Positions 54,927-64,000 of a DNA stretch of 64,000 nucleotides are shown piece after piece. The position numbers were made by a program, and so were the translations under genes. The stretch's first letter is position 1. Each line of letters begins with the position of its first letter. Origin of the DNA: Serratia bockelmannii (GTDB lineage: Bacteria > Pseudomonadota > Gammaproteobacteria > Enterobacterales > Enterobacteriaceae); contig NZ_VOUX01000001.1 in NCBI RefSeq assembly GCF_008011855.1, forward strand, positions 248,001 to 312,000, in the 5' to 3' direction. Under the pieces are notes generated by a model. The model was not told the DNA's origin, did no database searches, and worked only from the letters and a program-made list of their open reading frames with translations.

Positions 54927-55847
54927 TCAGGCAATATCGACAACGTCTGATAAATCGTTGGGGGTGCTTTCATCAACAGCGTCGGTTTCCGTCTGTTCAA
55001 TAATCAACTCTTTCAGCGCGCGCACGTTCGGCCCGAACGCGTCGCGGCGCCACAGCAGCCAGGTGGCGGTGTCGGCCACGTCCGGCGGCAGGGTGTGAAC
55101 TCGAACCCGCTCATGGCCCGGCAGCAGGCTGAGCACCGAATGCGGGATCATCGCCAGCCCGGCGCCGCTGGCGACGCAGGCCAGCATGGCGTGATAGGAC
55201 TGGATCTCCATAATTTGCCCTGGCCGCGCGCCTTCGCGCTTGAACCAGGCCTCCAGCCGCAGGCGGTAGGAGCAGCTGGCGCGAAAGGCGAACAGCGTTT
55301 CGCCATTGGCGTCTTTGGCGCTGTGGATCGGCGCGTGATCGAGACAGGAGATCACTACCATATGTTCAGGATAGGCGATGCAGCCGTTCAGCTCGTCATA
55401 GGGCACCGGGCCGTCGACCAGCGCCGCCGCCAGCGTGCCGGCGCGCACCCGATCGGCGATTTCGCCGGAGGTGCCGGTGGTCAGCGACAGCGAAACCTGC
55501 GAGAAACGCTGGTGGTAAGCCGCCAGCAGCGAGGGCAGGCGGGTGGCGGCGGTGCTTTCCATCGAGCCGAGGGCGAAGTTGCCCGCCGGTTCACCGGCGT
55601 GGGTGATGCTCATCGCCTCGTCGCTCAGCGCCAGGATGCGGTTGGCGTAGCACAGAAAGTTATGGCCCATCGGCGACAGGCGCAGGCGCTGTTTTTCGCG
55701 GATAAACAGATCGGCGCCCAGCTCCTGCTCAAGCTGGCGCAGCCGGGTGGTCAGGTTCGACGGCACGCGGTGCAGCTGCTCGGCGGCGCGGGCGACCGAG
55801 CCGGTTTCCGCTACGCAGCAGAACATGCGAAGCTGGGTCAGATCCAT
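54927..55847 (-). CDS. LysR-type regulator, PtrR-like
   Basis: A 306-residue LTTR very similar in pattern to E. coli PtrR (YneJ): MDLTQLRMFCCVAETGSVARAAEQLHRVPSNLTTRLRQLEQELGADLFIREKQRLRLSP, then FALGSMESTAATRLPSLLA and FAFRASCSYRLRLEAWF. PtrR controls putrescine utilisation genes in E. coli. Here it stands 30 bp ahead of frmA on the same strand and is divergent from an MFS gene, so its targets may differ. An extended C-terminal acidic tail is also present. Confidence 0.85.
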   Translation of the reverse strand: MDLTQLRMFCCVAETGSVARAAEQLHRVPSNLTTRLRQLEQELGADLFIREKQRLRLSPMGHNFLCYANRILALSDEAMSITHAGEPAGNFALGSMESTAATRLPSLLAAYHQRFSQVSLSLTTGTSGEIADRVRAGTLAAALVDGPVPYDELNGCIAYPEHMVVISCLDHAPIHSAKDANGETLFAFRASCSYRLRLEAWFKREGARPGQIMEIQSYHAMLACVASGAGLAMIPHSVLSLLPGHERVRVHTLPPDVADTATWLLWRRDAFGPNVRALKELIIEQTETDAVDESTPNDLSDVVDIA

Positions 55848-55952
55848 AATATTCTCGTTTCGTGATGAACTTGATTAGTATTATTCAGTTTTTGTGAGTT
55901 TAATACTGCGGCATGATACTGGCAACTTTCTTTTAACCTTTTGGATGCCGAT

Positions 55953-57110
55953 ATGGCTTTACGTATTGCCTTGAGCGGGTTTGCCGCGCTGATCGTCGCG
56001 ATGGGCATTGGCCGCTTCGCTTTCACCCCGCAGGTGCCGCTGATGATCGCGGAACATCAGTTCAGCCTCACCGGCGCCGGGCTGGTGGCGGCGATCAACT
56101 ATTTGGGCTACCTGTGCGGCGCCTACGACGCGATGCGCGCCACGCGCCACGTCGAGCGGCGCCTGTGGCTGGGCGTATGGGGCGCGATGGCGCTGACGCT
56201 GCTGTCGGCGCTGGCGCAGGATGAATGGACGCACGGCGCGCTGCGCTTCGTCATCGGCTGGGCCAGCGGCTGGGCGATGGTGCTGGTGGCGGCCTGGACC
56301 AACGAGCGGTTGGCGCACTACGGCCGGCCGGCGCTGAGCGCGGCGGTATTCGCCGGGCCGGGCGCCGGCATCTTCCTTAGCGGCATGCTGGCGGTGGGCA
56401 TCAACGCGCTGGGGCTGACGGCGGCGCAGGCCTGGCTGGTGTATGGCGGGCTGGCGCTGGTGCTGGTCGGGGGGATTAGCGCCTTTCTGCCGCGCAGCGG
56501 CGAGCTGCATCGCCCGGACGTGGCCCCGGAGCCGCTGCTGCTGACGCCGGCGCTCAAACGCCTGGTGTGGAGCTACAGCCTGGCCGGCTTCGGCTACATC
56601 CTGCCGGCGACCTTTTTGTCGCAGATGGCGGCGGCGCGCTTTCCCGCCAGCCTGTTCGCGCAGTTTGTCTGGCCGGTGTTCGGCGGTGCGGCGGTGCTGG
56701 GGATTGTCATCGGCATTCTGACCCGCCATCGGCTAACTACCCAGACCCGGTTGGCGATCACGCTGTGGATACAGGCGTTGGGCGTGCTGAGCGCCGAAGC
56801 GGTGCCGGGCGTAGCCGGCCTGGCGCTCGGGGCGGTGCTGACCGGCGGCGGCTTCCTCTGCGTGGTGCAGCTCGCCCTTCAGCACGGCCGTGAACTGGCG
56901 CCGCGCCATGCGCGCTACATGGCTGGATTGCTGACCACCGGTTATGCGATCGGCCAACTGGTCGGGCCGATGCTGTCGGCGCTGTCGACCGCCATGACTC
57001 ATCGGCTGGAGCCGGCGCTGTACGTGGCGGTGGCGGCGCTGTTGGTGGCCGGTGCGCTGGTAGTGAATACCCCGGCGCGGCGATTGGCGCAAAAAACGGC
57101 GATGCGCTGA
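55953..57110 (+). CDS. MFS transporter, YbfB/YjiJ family
   Basis: A 385-residue protein with about twelve membrane segments. The opening LSGFAALIVAMGIGRFAFTPQVPLMI and the NYLGYLCGAYDAMRATRHVERRLWLG region are typical of the YbfB/YjiJ family, whose substrates are unknown. Its start lies 105 bp from the divergent LysR-type gene, which may regulate it. The ATG at 55953 is chosen over an upstream TTG. Confidence 0.87.
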   Translation: MALRIALSGFAALIVAMGIGRFAFTPQVPLMIAEHQFSLTGAGLVAAINYLGYLCGAYDAMRATRHVERRLWLGVWGAMALTLLSALAQDEWTHGALRFVIGWASGWAMVLVAAWTNERLAHYGRPALSAAVFAGPGAGIFLSGMLAVGINALGLTAAQAWLVYGGLALVLVGGISAFLPRSGELHRPDVAPEPLLLTPALKRLVWSYSLAGFGYILPATFLSQMAAARFPASLFAQFVWPVFGGAAVLGIVIGILTRHRLTTQTRLAITLWIQALGVLSAEAVPGVAGLALGAVLTGGGFLCVVQLALQHGRELAPRHARYMAGLLTTGYAIGQLVGPMLSALSTAMTHRLEPALYVAVAALLVAGALVVNTPARRLAQKTAMR

Positions 57111-57353
57111 TTAAAATCCATACAAAAAAAGCGGGATCCCGCAGCCGGCCTGATTGTGCTAAATGCGAATATTTCACCTGCGGATGAAGCACAATCACTG
57201 GATAATCGCCGCGCTCTCATCTACAGTGGGGCAAAATCTTGACCGGGTTCACGTTATCCATCACGAAAACTCTGCCGTCACGAGAGCAAGCAATTCGCCG
57301 GCCGCACGCCCTACCAGGCCGCCGGCGGGTTCCGTCCGCAGGAGAACAAATAC

Positions 57354-58019
57354 ATGACATCATTAAGTAAAGAAGCCGCGCTGGTGCATGCGGCACTGGA
57401 AGAGCGTGGTCTGGAGACACCGCTGCGCGGGGAAGTGCTGGATCGCGAAACGCGCAAGCGTCGCATCAAAGAGCACATGACTGAAATCATGCAGCTGCTG
57501 AATCTCGATCTGTCTGACGACAGCCTGGCGGAAACGCCGCATCGCATCGCCAAAATGTATGTCGACGAGATCTTCTCCGGGCTGGACTACGCCAACTTCC
57601 CGAAAATCACCGTCATCGAGAACAAGATGAAAGTGGATGAGATGGTGACGGTGCGCGATATCACGCTGACCAGCACCTGCGAGCACCACTTCGTCACCAT
57701 CGACGGCAAGGCTACCGTGGCCTATATCCCGAAAGACTCGGTGATCGGTCTGTCGAAGATCAACCGCATCGTGCAGTTCTTCTCCCAGCGTCCGCAGGTG
57801 CAAGAGCGTCTGACCCAGCAGATCCTGGTCGCGCTGCAGACCCTGCTCGGTACCAATAACGTGGCGGTATCGATCGACGCGGTCCATTATTGTGTCAAGG
57901 CGCGCGGCATTCGCGACGCGACCAGCGCCACCACCACCACCTCGTTGGGGGGGCTGTTCAAGTCCAGCCAGAATACCCGCCAGGAGTTCCTGCGCGCGGT
58001 GCGTCATCACCAGGGGTGA
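57354..58019 (+). CDS. folE: GTP cyclohydrolase I
   Basis: A 221-residue protein (E. coli FolE 222). It makes dihydroneopterin triphosphate from GTP in folate synthesis. Zinc and catalytic residues are in [22 protein letters not shown] and [37 protein letters not shown] is typical. AGGAG stands ahead of the start. Gene order folE-yeiB-galS-mgl is as in E. coli. Confidence 0.97.
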   Translation: MTSLSKEAALVHAALEERGLETPLRGEVLDRETRKRRIKEHMTEIMQLLNLDLSDDSLAETPHRIAKMYVDEIFSGLDYANFPKITVIENKMKVDEMVTVRDITLTSTCEHHFVTIDGKATVAYIPKDSVIGLSKINRIVQFFSQRPQVQERLTQQILVALQTLLGTNNVAVSIDAVHYCVKARGIRDATSATTTTSLGGLFKSSQNTRQEFLRAVRHHQG

Positions 58020-58051
58020 TGGCGTTGCGGGGCGACTCGCAATAGCATAAC

Positions 58052-58073
58052 AGGCGCCTGCGGGCGCCTTTTT
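58052..58073 (+). terminator. Intrinsic terminator after folE
   Basis: A 7-bp GC-rich inverted repeat (58052-58058 with 58063-58069) followed by TTTT, 33 bp after the folE stop. Confidence 0.82.
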
Positions 58074-58098
58074 CATGAGCGGAAGACAGCGATAAAAA

Positions 58099-59271
58099 AT
58101 GAACAGTCATCCTCTGCCGCGTATCGCTACGCTGGACTGCGTGCGCGGCATCGCCATCCTCGGCATCTTATTGCTGAACATCAGCGCCTTCGGCTTGCCG
58201 AAGGCCGCCTATCTCAACCCGGCCTATTTGGGGATGCCGTCGTCGCGCGATGCCTGGACCTGGGCGCTGCTGGATCTCTTCGCCCAGGCCAAGTTCCTGG
58301 CGATGTTCGCGCTGTTGTTCGGCGCCGGGTTGCACATGCTGCTGCGGCGCGGCAAAAGCTGGATCCGCGCGCGGCTGTCGTGGTTGGTGCTGTTCGGCCT
58401 CGCGCACGCCATCTTCCTGTGGGACGGCGATATTCTGCTGGCCTACGGGCTGATCGGCCTGGTGTGCTGGCGCATGATCCGCGAGGCCAAAGAAACTTTC
58501 CAGCTGCTGAAAACCGGCGTGGTGCTCTACCTGATCGGCGTGGCGGTGCTGCTGCTGCTCGGTTTTATCTCGCACGGTGAACCGGGCAGCTTCTGGCAGC
58601 CGGGCGTGGCGGAGTTGCAGTACGAGAAGTTCTGGAAGCTGCAGGGCGGTTTCGAAGCCTGGCGCAGCCGCGCCGATCTGCTCTCGTCCAGCCTGCTGGC
58701 CATCGGCGCGCAGTATGGCTGGGAGCTGGCGGGGCTGATGCTGTTCGGCGCTGGGCTGATGCGCAGCGGCTGGCTGCGCGGCAGCTACTCATCCGGCTAT
58801 TACCTGAGGCAGGCGGCGTGGCTGCTGCCGCTTTCGGTGCTGATCCAGCTGCCGGCGGTGGCGCTGCAATGGCAGGTGCAGTGGGACTATCGCTGGAGCG
58901 GTTTCCTGCTGCAGGTGCCGCGTGAGCTGGGCGCCCCGCTGCAGGCGATGGGCTATCTGGCGCTGTGTTACGGTTTCTGGCCCGCACTGTCGCGCCTGCG
59001 CATCGCCCACTGGCTGAGCCAGGTGGGGCGCATGGCGCTGAGCAACTACCTGCTGCAAACGCTGATCTGCACCACGTTGTTTTATCGCTTCGGTCTCTAT
59101 GAGCAGTTCGACCGGCTGCAGCTGTTGGCGTTCGTGCCGCTGGTCTGGCTGGCCAACCTGGCGTTTTCCGTACTGTGGCTGCGTTATTTCGCTCAGGGGC
59201 CGATGGAGTGGCTGTGGCGCAAGCTGACGCAGCTGGCCGCCGGCGAAGCGGAGCCCAAAACGCTGAAATGA
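58099..59271 (+). CDS. yeiB: DUF418 family membrane protein YeiB
   Basis: A 390-residue membrane protein with about ten hydrophobic segments. RIATLDCVRGIAILGILLLNISAFGLP at the N-terminus and the C-terminal GRMALSNYLLQTLICTTLFYRFGLYEQFDRLQLL (the DUF418 part) match E. coli YeiB (385). It is distantly related to acyltransferase-like membrane proteins; the function is unknown. Confidence 0.93.
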   Translation: MNSHPLPRIATLDCVRGIAILGILLLNISAFGLPKAAYLNPAYLGMPSSRDAWTWALLDLFAQAKFLAMFALLFGAGLHMLLRRGKSWIRARLSWLVLFGLAHAIFLWDGDILLAYGLIGLVCWRMIREAKETFQLLKTGVVLYLIGVAVLLLLGFISHGEPGSFWQPGVAELQYEKFWKLQGGFEAWRSRADLLSSSLLAIGAQYGWELAGLMLFGAGLMRSGWLRGSYSSGYYLRQAAWLLPLSVLIQLPAVALQWQVQWDYRWSGFLLQVPRELGAPLQAMGYLALCYGFWPALSRLRIAHWLSQVGRMALSNYLLQTLICTTLFYRFGLYEQFDRLQLLAFVPLVWLANLAFSVLWLRYFAQGPMEWLWRKLTQLAAGEAEPKTLK

Positions 59272-59298
59272 GTGCCCATCGGCAGGTTAAAAAAATGT

Positions 59299-59333
59299 AT
59301 GTAAACGTTTTCTTTCCTGTGACGTAATTCACG
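59299..59333 (+). promoter_or_regulatory. GalR/GalS operator and CRP site upstream of galS
   Basis: The 16-bp near-palindrome ATGTAAACGTTTTCTT (59299-59314) matches the Gal operator pattern. A CRP half-site pair TGTGA-N6-TCACG (59318-59333) follows at once. The arrangement implies galS autoregulation and catabolite control. Confidence 0.78.
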
Positions 59334-59397
59334 CGAGCAGCGGGCCAATCGGGGTAGGATAGCGCCACCGGCCACTACCCCGATTTCAGGATCCCGC

Positions 59398-60435
59398 ATG
59401 CCTCCAGTTCATCCGATCACCATTCGCGACGTGGCGAAACGCGCCGGGGTCTCCGTGGCGACCGTCTCCCGCGTGTTGAACCACAGCGCGCTGACCAGCA
59501 AGGAGACGCGCGAGCAGGTGCTGCAGGCGGTGGCGGATCTGGGCTATCGCCCCAACGCCAACGCGCAGGCGCTGGCGACCCAAAGCAGCGATACCCTGGG
59601 CGTGGTGGTGATGGACGTCTCCGATCCGTTCTTCGGCGCGCTGGTGAAAGCGGTTGACACGGTGGCGCAGAAACACCACAAATACCTGCTGATCGGCAAC
59701 AGCTATCATCAGGCGGACAAAGAGCGCCATGCGATCGAAGTGCTGATCCGTCAGCGCTGTAATGCCCTGATTGTTCACGCCAAAGCCCTGAGCGACGCCG
59801 AGCTGATCGGCTTTCTGGAGCAGGTGCCGGGCATGGTGCTGATCAATCGGATTATCCCCGGCTATGAGCCACGCTGCGTCGGGCTGGATAACGTCTGCGG
59901 CGCGGAAATGGCAATGCGTCTTTTGCTGTCGCAGGGCCATCGGCGCATCGGCTACCTGGGCTCCAATCACCCGATCGAAGACGGGCCGCTACGCCAGCGG
60001 GGCTATGCGCAGGCGATGGCCGCCGCCGGGCTGGCCACGCCGGACAACTGGCGCGCGTACGGTTCGCCGGATCTGCAGGGCGGCGAGGCGGCGATGGTGG
60101 AACTGCTGGGGCGTAATCTACAGCTGAGCGCGGTGTTCGCTTACAACGACGCCATGGCCGCCGGCGCCATGGCGGTGCTGAAAGAAAACGGTATCACGGT
60201 ACCGCAGCATTTCTCGCTGATCGGCTTCGACGACATTCCCATCGCGCGTTACACCAGCCCCAAACTCACCACGGTGCGTTACCCGATCGTTTCGATGGCC
60301 ACGCTGGCCACCGAGCTAGCATTGCAGGGCGCAGCAGGCCTGGCGGAGCCGCAGGCCGCTCATCTGTTCATGCCGACGCTGGTGCGGCGCCATTCTGTCG
60401 CCCCCTGGCAAAGTGAGGCGACGGTCACTCTCTGA
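59398..60435 (+). CDS. galS: LacI-family galactose isorepressor GalS
   Basis: A 345-residue regulator. The N-terminal HTH ([28 protein letters not shown]) and hinge are followed by a sugar-binding domain closely like E. coli GalS ([51 protein letters not shown]-type end). It represses mglBAC and itself until galactose binds. It has a few more N-terminal residues (MPPVHP) than the E. coli protein. Confidence 0.94.
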   Translation: MPPVHPITIRDVAKRAGVSVATVSRVLNHSALTSKETREQVLQAVADLGYRPNANAQALATQSSDTLGVVVMDVSDPFFGALVKAVDTVAQKHHKYLLIGNSYHQADKERHAIEVLIRQRCNALIVHAKALSDAELIGFLEQVPGMVLINRIIPGYEPRCVGLDNVCGAEMAMRLLLSQGHRRIGYLGSNHPIEDGPLRQRGYAQAMAAAGLATPDNWRAYGSPDLQGGEAAMVELLGRNLQLSAVFAYNDAMAAGAMAVLKENGITVPQHFSLIGFDDIPIARYTSPKLTTVRYPIVSMATLATELALQGAAGLAEPQAAHLFMPTLVRRHSVAPWQSEATVTL

Positions 60436-60447
60436 CGATTTAATCCT

Positions 60448-60481
60448 GTGTAACCGTTTTCAATCTGTGAGAAAATTCACA
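60448..60481 (+). promoter_or_regulatory. GalS/GalR operator and CRP site of the mgl operon
   Basis: A Gal operator GTGTAACCGTTTTCAA (60448-60463) directly adjoins a perfect CRP core TGTGA-N6-TCACA (60466-60481), as in the E. coli mgl promoter. A long leader of about 200 bp follows before mglB. Confidence 0.87.
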
Positions 60482-60699
60482 GAATATTAACATCACGCCG
60501 TCTATGCTCTAGGCGTTTTCCGGCGCAAAGGCCCTTGCCGCTGCAACCTTTATCTCGCGCTGACACAGCATTTCTCGGAAATAACAAGATCCACGGACGA
60601 CAGGTGTTGAGTGGAAATCGCCTGGCCTGGGGTGTGCGCACTGCCGGTGACCATTGGCTCAAAGACGAGTAATACCCTACACAGAACCGGAGACTGACA

Positions 60700-61692
60700 A
60701 TGAATAAGAAGGTTTTCACCCTGGCCGCCATGGCCGCAGCCATGATGTTTGGCGCCGCAGCCCATGCTGATACCCGTATTGGCGTCACGATTTACAAATA
60801 CGACGACAACTTCATGTCGGTGGTGCGCAAGGCGATCGAGAAAGATGCCAAGGCTTCGCCGGACGTCACTCTGCTGATGAATGACTCGCAGAACGACCAG
60901 TCCAAACAGAACGATCAGATCGACGTGCTGCTGGCCAAGGGAGTGAAAGCGCTGGCGATCAACCTGGTCGACCCGGCCGCGGCACCGGTGGTTATCGATA
61001 AGGCGCGCGCAAACGATATCCCGGTGGTGTTCTACAACAAAGAACCTTCCCGCAAGGCGTTGGACAGCTATGACAAGGCATATTACGTCGGCACCGACTC
61101 CAAAGAGTCCGGCGTGATCCAGGGCGAGCTGATCGCCAAACACTGGCAAGCCAACCCGGCCTGGGATCTGAACAAAGACGGCCAGATCCAGTTCGTGCTG
61201 CTGAAGGGCGAACCGGGCCACCCGGATGCCGAAGCGCGCACTACCTACGTGGTGAAGACGCTGAACGAAAAAGGCATCAAGACCCAGCAGCTGCAGATGG
61301 ATACCGCGATGTGGGATACCGCGCAGGCGAAAGACAAGATGGACGCCTGGCTCTCCGGCCCGAATGCCAACAAGATTGAAGTGGTGATCGCCAACAACGA
61401 CGCCATGGCGATGGGCGCGGTGGAAGCGCTGAAAGCGCACAACAAGACCAGTATCCCGGTGTTCGGCGTCGATGCGCTGCCTGAAGCGCTGGCGCTGGTG
61501 AAATCCGGCGCGATGGCGGGCACGGTGCTGAACGACGCCGACAACCAGGCGAAAGCCACCTTCGAGCTGGCGAAAAACCTGGCGGCAGGCAAACCGGCCA
61601 CCGAAGGCACCCAATATAAAGTCGAAAATAAAGTCGTGCGTATCCCTTACGTCGGCGTAGATAAAGACAACCTGTCTCAGTTCGTTAAATAA
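60700..61692 (+). CDS. mglB: Galactose/glucose-binding periplasmic protein MglB
   Basis: A 330-residue protein (E. coli 332) with a signal peptide ending AHA-DTRIG. It binds galactose and glucose for the Mgl importer and for Trg-mediated chemotaxis. The EF-hand-like calcium loop DLNKDGQIQ and the sugar-binding residues in [10 protein letters not shown] and [10 protein letters not shown] are visible. GGAG precedes the start. Confidence 0.97.
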   Translation: MNKKVFTLAAMAAAMMFGAAAHADTRIGVTIYKYDDNFMSVVRKAIEKDAKASPDVTLLMNDSQNDQSKQNDQIDVLLAKGVKALAINLVDPAAAPVVIDKARANDIPVVFYNKEPSRKALDSYDKAYYVGTDSKESGVIQGELIAKHWQANPAWDLNKDGQIQFVLLKGEPGHPDAEARTTYVVKTLNEKGIKTQQLQMDTAMWDTAQAKDKMDAWLSGPNANKIEVVIANNDAMAMGAVEALKAHNKTSIPVFGVDALPEALALVKSGAMAGTVLNDADNQAKATFELAKNLAAGKPATEGTQYKVENKVVRIPYVGVDKDNLSQFVK

Positions 61693-61712
61693 GAATTGAG
61701 ATCCCGCTAAGA

Positions 61713-61753
61713 CCCCGCCTGCGGCGCCAACACCAGGGATACCGCCGGCGGGG
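61713..61753 (+). other. Stem-loop between mglB and mglA
   Basis: CCCCGCC (61713-61719) pairs with GGCGGGG (61747-61753) around a GC-rich interior. A hairpin at this place in E. coli (a REP element) stabilises the mglB message so that more binding protein than ATPase is made; the same use is likely here. Confidence 0.6.
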
Positions 61754-61791
61754 ATGTTTACGACTGCAAGATCGTTAAGCCAGGTGTATTT

Positions 61792-63300
61792 ATGGCCGAT
61801 AGCTCACGCGAATTTTTGCTGGAAATGACGGATATCTGTAAGTCATTTCCCGGCGTCAAAGCTTTGGACAATGTCAATTTACGCGTCCGTCCGCACTCGA
61901 TTCACGCCCTGATGGGGGAGAACGGGGCGGGGAAATCGACGTTGCTGAAATGCCTGTTCGGCATTTATAAAAAAGACAGCGGTAGCATTGTGTTTCAGGG
62001 CAGGGAAATCGATTTCAAGAGCTCGAAGGAAGCGTTGGAACACGGCGTTTCGATGGTACATCAGGAGCTGAACCTGGTGCTGCAACGCACCGTGATGGAC
62101 AACATGTGGCTGGGGCGCTATCCGACCAAAGGCCTGTTCGTCGATCAGGACAAGATGTTCAAAGACACCCAGGCGATCTTTGACGAGCTGGATATCGACA
62201 TCAACCCGCGCGAAAAGGTGGGCAACCTGTCGGTGTCGCAGATGCAGATGATCGAGATCGCCAAGGCGTTTTCCTACGACGCCAAGATCGTCATCATGGA
62301 TGAACCGACCTCTTCGCTGACGGAGAAAGAGGTCAATCATCTGTTCACCATCATCCGCAAGCTGAAAGAACGCGGCTGCGGCATCGTCTATATCTCGCAC
62401 AAGATGGAAGAGATCTTCCAGTTGTGCGACGAGATAACGGTGCTGCGCGACGGCCAGTGGATCGCCACCCAGCCGCTGGAAGGGCTGGATATGGACAAGA
62501 TCATCGCCATGATGGTCGGCCGCTCGCTGAGCCAGCGCTTCCCGGACAGGCAGAACACGCCGGGTGAGGTGATTCTTGAGGTGAAGAACCTGACATCGCT
62601 GCGCCAGCCTTCGATCCGCGATGTTTCCTTCGATCTGCACCAGGGCGAGATCCTCGGCATCGCCGGGCTGGTGGGCGCCAAGCGCACCGACATCGTCGAG
62701 ACGCTGTTCGGCATTCGTGAAAAGGTGGCGGGCACTATAAAGCTGCACGGCAAGGCGATCGACAACCACAGTGCCAACGAAGCGATCAACCACGGGTTTG
62801 CGTTGGTGACCGAAGAGCGCCGATCCACCGGGATTTACGCTTACCTCGATGTGGGTTTCAACTCGTTGATCTCCAATATCCGCAATTATAAAAACAAGCT
62901 CGGCCTGCTGGATAACGCGCGGATGAAGAGCGACACCCAGTGGGTGATCGACGCCATGCGGGTGAAAACGCCGGGGCATCACACCCATATCGGCTCGCTG
63001 TCCGGCGGCAACCAGCAGAAGGTGATCATCGGCCGCTGGCTGCTGACGCAGCCGGAGATCCTGATGCTGGATGAACCGACGCGCGGCATCGACGTGGGCG
63101 CCAAGTTCGAGATTTATCAGCTGATGACCGAACTGGCGAAGAAGGGCAAGGGGATCATTATCGTCTCGTCCGAAATGCCGGAGCTTTTGGGGATCACCGA
63201 CCGTATTTTGGTGATGAGCAATGGTCAGGTTGCGGGCATCGTTAACACCAAACAGACCTCGCAAAATGAAATCTTACGTCTCGCCTCCCTGCACCTTTAA
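61792..63300 (+). CDS. mglA: Galactose/methyl-galactoside ABC importer ATPase MglA
   Basis: A 502-residue protein (E. coli 506) with two ABC domains: Walker [10 protein letters not shown] in the first; the second has GLVGAKRTD in place of a canonical Walker A, as usual for sugar ABC ATPases of this family. Signatures LSVSQMQM and LSGGNQQK, Walker [11 protein letters not shown] and [11 protein letters not shown]. It powers uptake through MglC. Confidence 0.97.
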   Translation: MADSSREFLLEMTDICKSFPGVKALDNVNLRVRPHSIHALMGENGAGKSTLLKCLFGIYKKDSGSIVFQGREIDFKSSKEALEHGVSMVHQELNLVLQRTVMDNMWLGRYPTKGLFVDQDKMFKDTQAIFDELDIDINPREKVGNLSVSQMQMIEIAKAFSYDAKIVIMDEPTSSLTEKEVNHLFTIIRKLKERGCGIVYISHKMEEIFQLCDEITVLRDGQWIATQPLEGLDMDKIIAMMVGRSLSQRFPDRQNTPGEVILEVKNLTSLRQPSIRDVSFDLHQGEILGIAGLVGAKRTDIVETLFGIREKVAGTIKLHGKAIDNHSANEAINHGFALVTEERRSTGIYAYLDVGFNSLISNIRNYKNKLGLLDNARMKSDTQWVIDAMRVKTPGHHTHIGSLSGGNQQKVIIGRWLLTQPEILMLDEPTRGIDVGAKFEIYQLMTELAKKGKGIIIVSSEMPELLGITDRILVMSNGQVAGIVNTKQTSQNEILRLASLHL

Positions 63301-63311
63301 GGATCGGAATT

Positions 63312-64000
63312 ATGAACGCGCTAAATAAAAAAAACTTATTTACCTATTTCAAGGAAGGCGGCATTTACGTGGTGTTGCTGGTGCTGTTGGCCATCATCAT
63401 CATTCAGGATCCTACCTTCCTTAGCCTGATGAACCTGAGCAACATCCTGACGCAGTCTTCGGTGCGCATCATCATCGCGCTGGGCGTGGCGGGATTGATC
63501 GTGACTCAGGGCACCGACCTGTCCGCCGGGCGGCAGGTGGGGCTGGCGGCGGTGGTGGCGGCCACGCTGCTGCAGTCGATGGATAACGTCAACAAGGTAT
63601 TCCCGCACATGGAAACCTGGTCGATTCCCCTGGTCATCTTGCTGGTGTGTGCGGTCGGCGCGGTGATCGGCCTGGTTAACGGCCTGATTATCGCCTATCT
63701 CAACGTGACGCCGTTCATCACCACCTTGGGCACCATGATCATCGTCTACGGCATCAACTCGCTGTATTACGATTCGGTCGGCGCGTCGCCGGTCGCGGGT
63801 TTCGATCCGAAGTTTTCCACCTTTGCCCAGGGCTTCTTGCGCTTCGGCGACTTTAAGCTGTCGTACATTACCTTCTATGCGCTGATCGCCATCATATTCG
63901 TCTGGATCCTGTGGACCAAGACCCGCTTCGGCAAGAACATCTTCGCCATCGGCGGCAACCCGGAAGCGGCCAAGGTCTCCGGCGTCAACGTGCCGCTGAA
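63312..64000 (+). CDS. mglC: Galactose/methyl-galactoside ABC importer permease MglC (partial, 3' end outside)
   Basis: The first 229 codons of a permease of the RbsC/AraH family, starting 11 bp after mglA. LLVLLAIIIIQDPTFLSLMNLSNILTQSSVRIIIALGVAGLIVTQGTDLSAG and LNVTPFITTLGTMIIVYGINSLYY are close to E. coli MglC. The gene runs off the right edge with the GGNPEAAKVSG motif just visible. Confidence 0.95.
   Translation, partial: MNALNKKNLFTYFKEGGIYVVLLVLLAIIIIQDPTFLSLMNLSNILTQSSVRIIIALGVAGLIVTQGTDLSAGRQVGLAAVVAATLLQSMDNVNKVFPHMETWSIPLVILLVCAVGAVIGLVNGLIIAYLNVTPFITTLGTMIIVYGINSLYYDSVGASPVAGFDPKFSTFAQGFLRFGDFKLSYITFYALIAIIFVWILWTKTRFGKNIFAIGGNPEAAKVSGVNVPL

Overview
The window is about 60% GC chromosomal DNA from an enteric gammaproteobacterium. 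The best fit is Serratia, probably the S. marcescens group. This is an inference from gene content: betTIBA, a four-gene fimbrial operon, a MXKDX-repeat protein, cynRTS, ybiT/moeBA/iaaA/gsiABCD, frmAB, folE-yeiB-galS-mglBAC. No rRNA, tRNA, CRISPR array, IS element or phage gene was seen. Most genes have full-length relatives in E. coli and good Shine-Dalgarno sites.

Layout. 1-2.8 kb: start of a response regulator, a cytochrome b / molybdopterin oxidoreductase pair, a MXKDX-repeat secreted protein and a DUF417 membrane protein. 2.8-9.1 kb: choline uptake and conversion to glycine betaine (betT divergent from betI-betB-betA). 9.2-10.9 kb: a glutamate-synthase-like FMN enzyme. 11-17.9 kb: a LuxR-type regulator and an EAL-domain protein divergent from a chaperone-usher operon (pilin, chaperone, usher, adhesin). 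18-32.3 kb: mostly single metabolic and regulatory genes (MarA-like regulator, mqo, phoA with a Pho box, GST, an ArsR-type regulator with a dyad over its own start, a secreted isochorismatase-like protein with a LysR neighbour, a YjhX/YjhQ-type toxin-antitoxin pair, cynTS/cynR, a hydrolase) and an AT-rich two-gene unit that looks like a membrane toxin with its immunity protein. 32.4-34.0 kb: ybiT.

34.1-43.0 kb is the most unusual part: an 8.8 kb accessory island between two perfect 111 bp direct repeats. The repeats are the last 111 bp of the moeB region. One copy is the real end of moeB and the other lies just past ybiT. The island holds one tightly overlapping seven-gene operon: amino-acid N-hydroxylase, small cupin, methionyl-tRNA-synthetase-like protein, FAD amine oxidase-like protein, MFS exporter, ATP-grasp ligase, and a periplasmic-binding-protein fold with no signal peptide. 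A divergent NIPSNAP-like gene stands at the head. The set N-hydroxylase + cupin + tRNA-independent MetRS-like enzyme + FAD oxidase is the known machinery for N-N bond (hydrazine) formation in actinomycete natural products such as s56-p1 and triacsin. Here the cupin and MetRS parts are separate overlapping genes. I infer a biosynthetic cluster for an unidentified hydrazine-containing, amide-linked small molecule. No recombinase is in the island.

43-64 kb returns to conserved enteric backbone: moeB-moeA (molybdenum cofactor), a DUF924 protein, iaaA-gsiABCD (isoaspartyl peptidase and glutathione import), a chromosomal ccdAB module, formaldehyde detoxification (frmA and an S-formylglutathione hydrolase), a PtrR-like LysR regulator divergent from an MFS gene, folE, yeiB, galS, and the galactose ABC transporter mglBAC with GalR/GalS and CRP sites. 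mglC runs off the right end.
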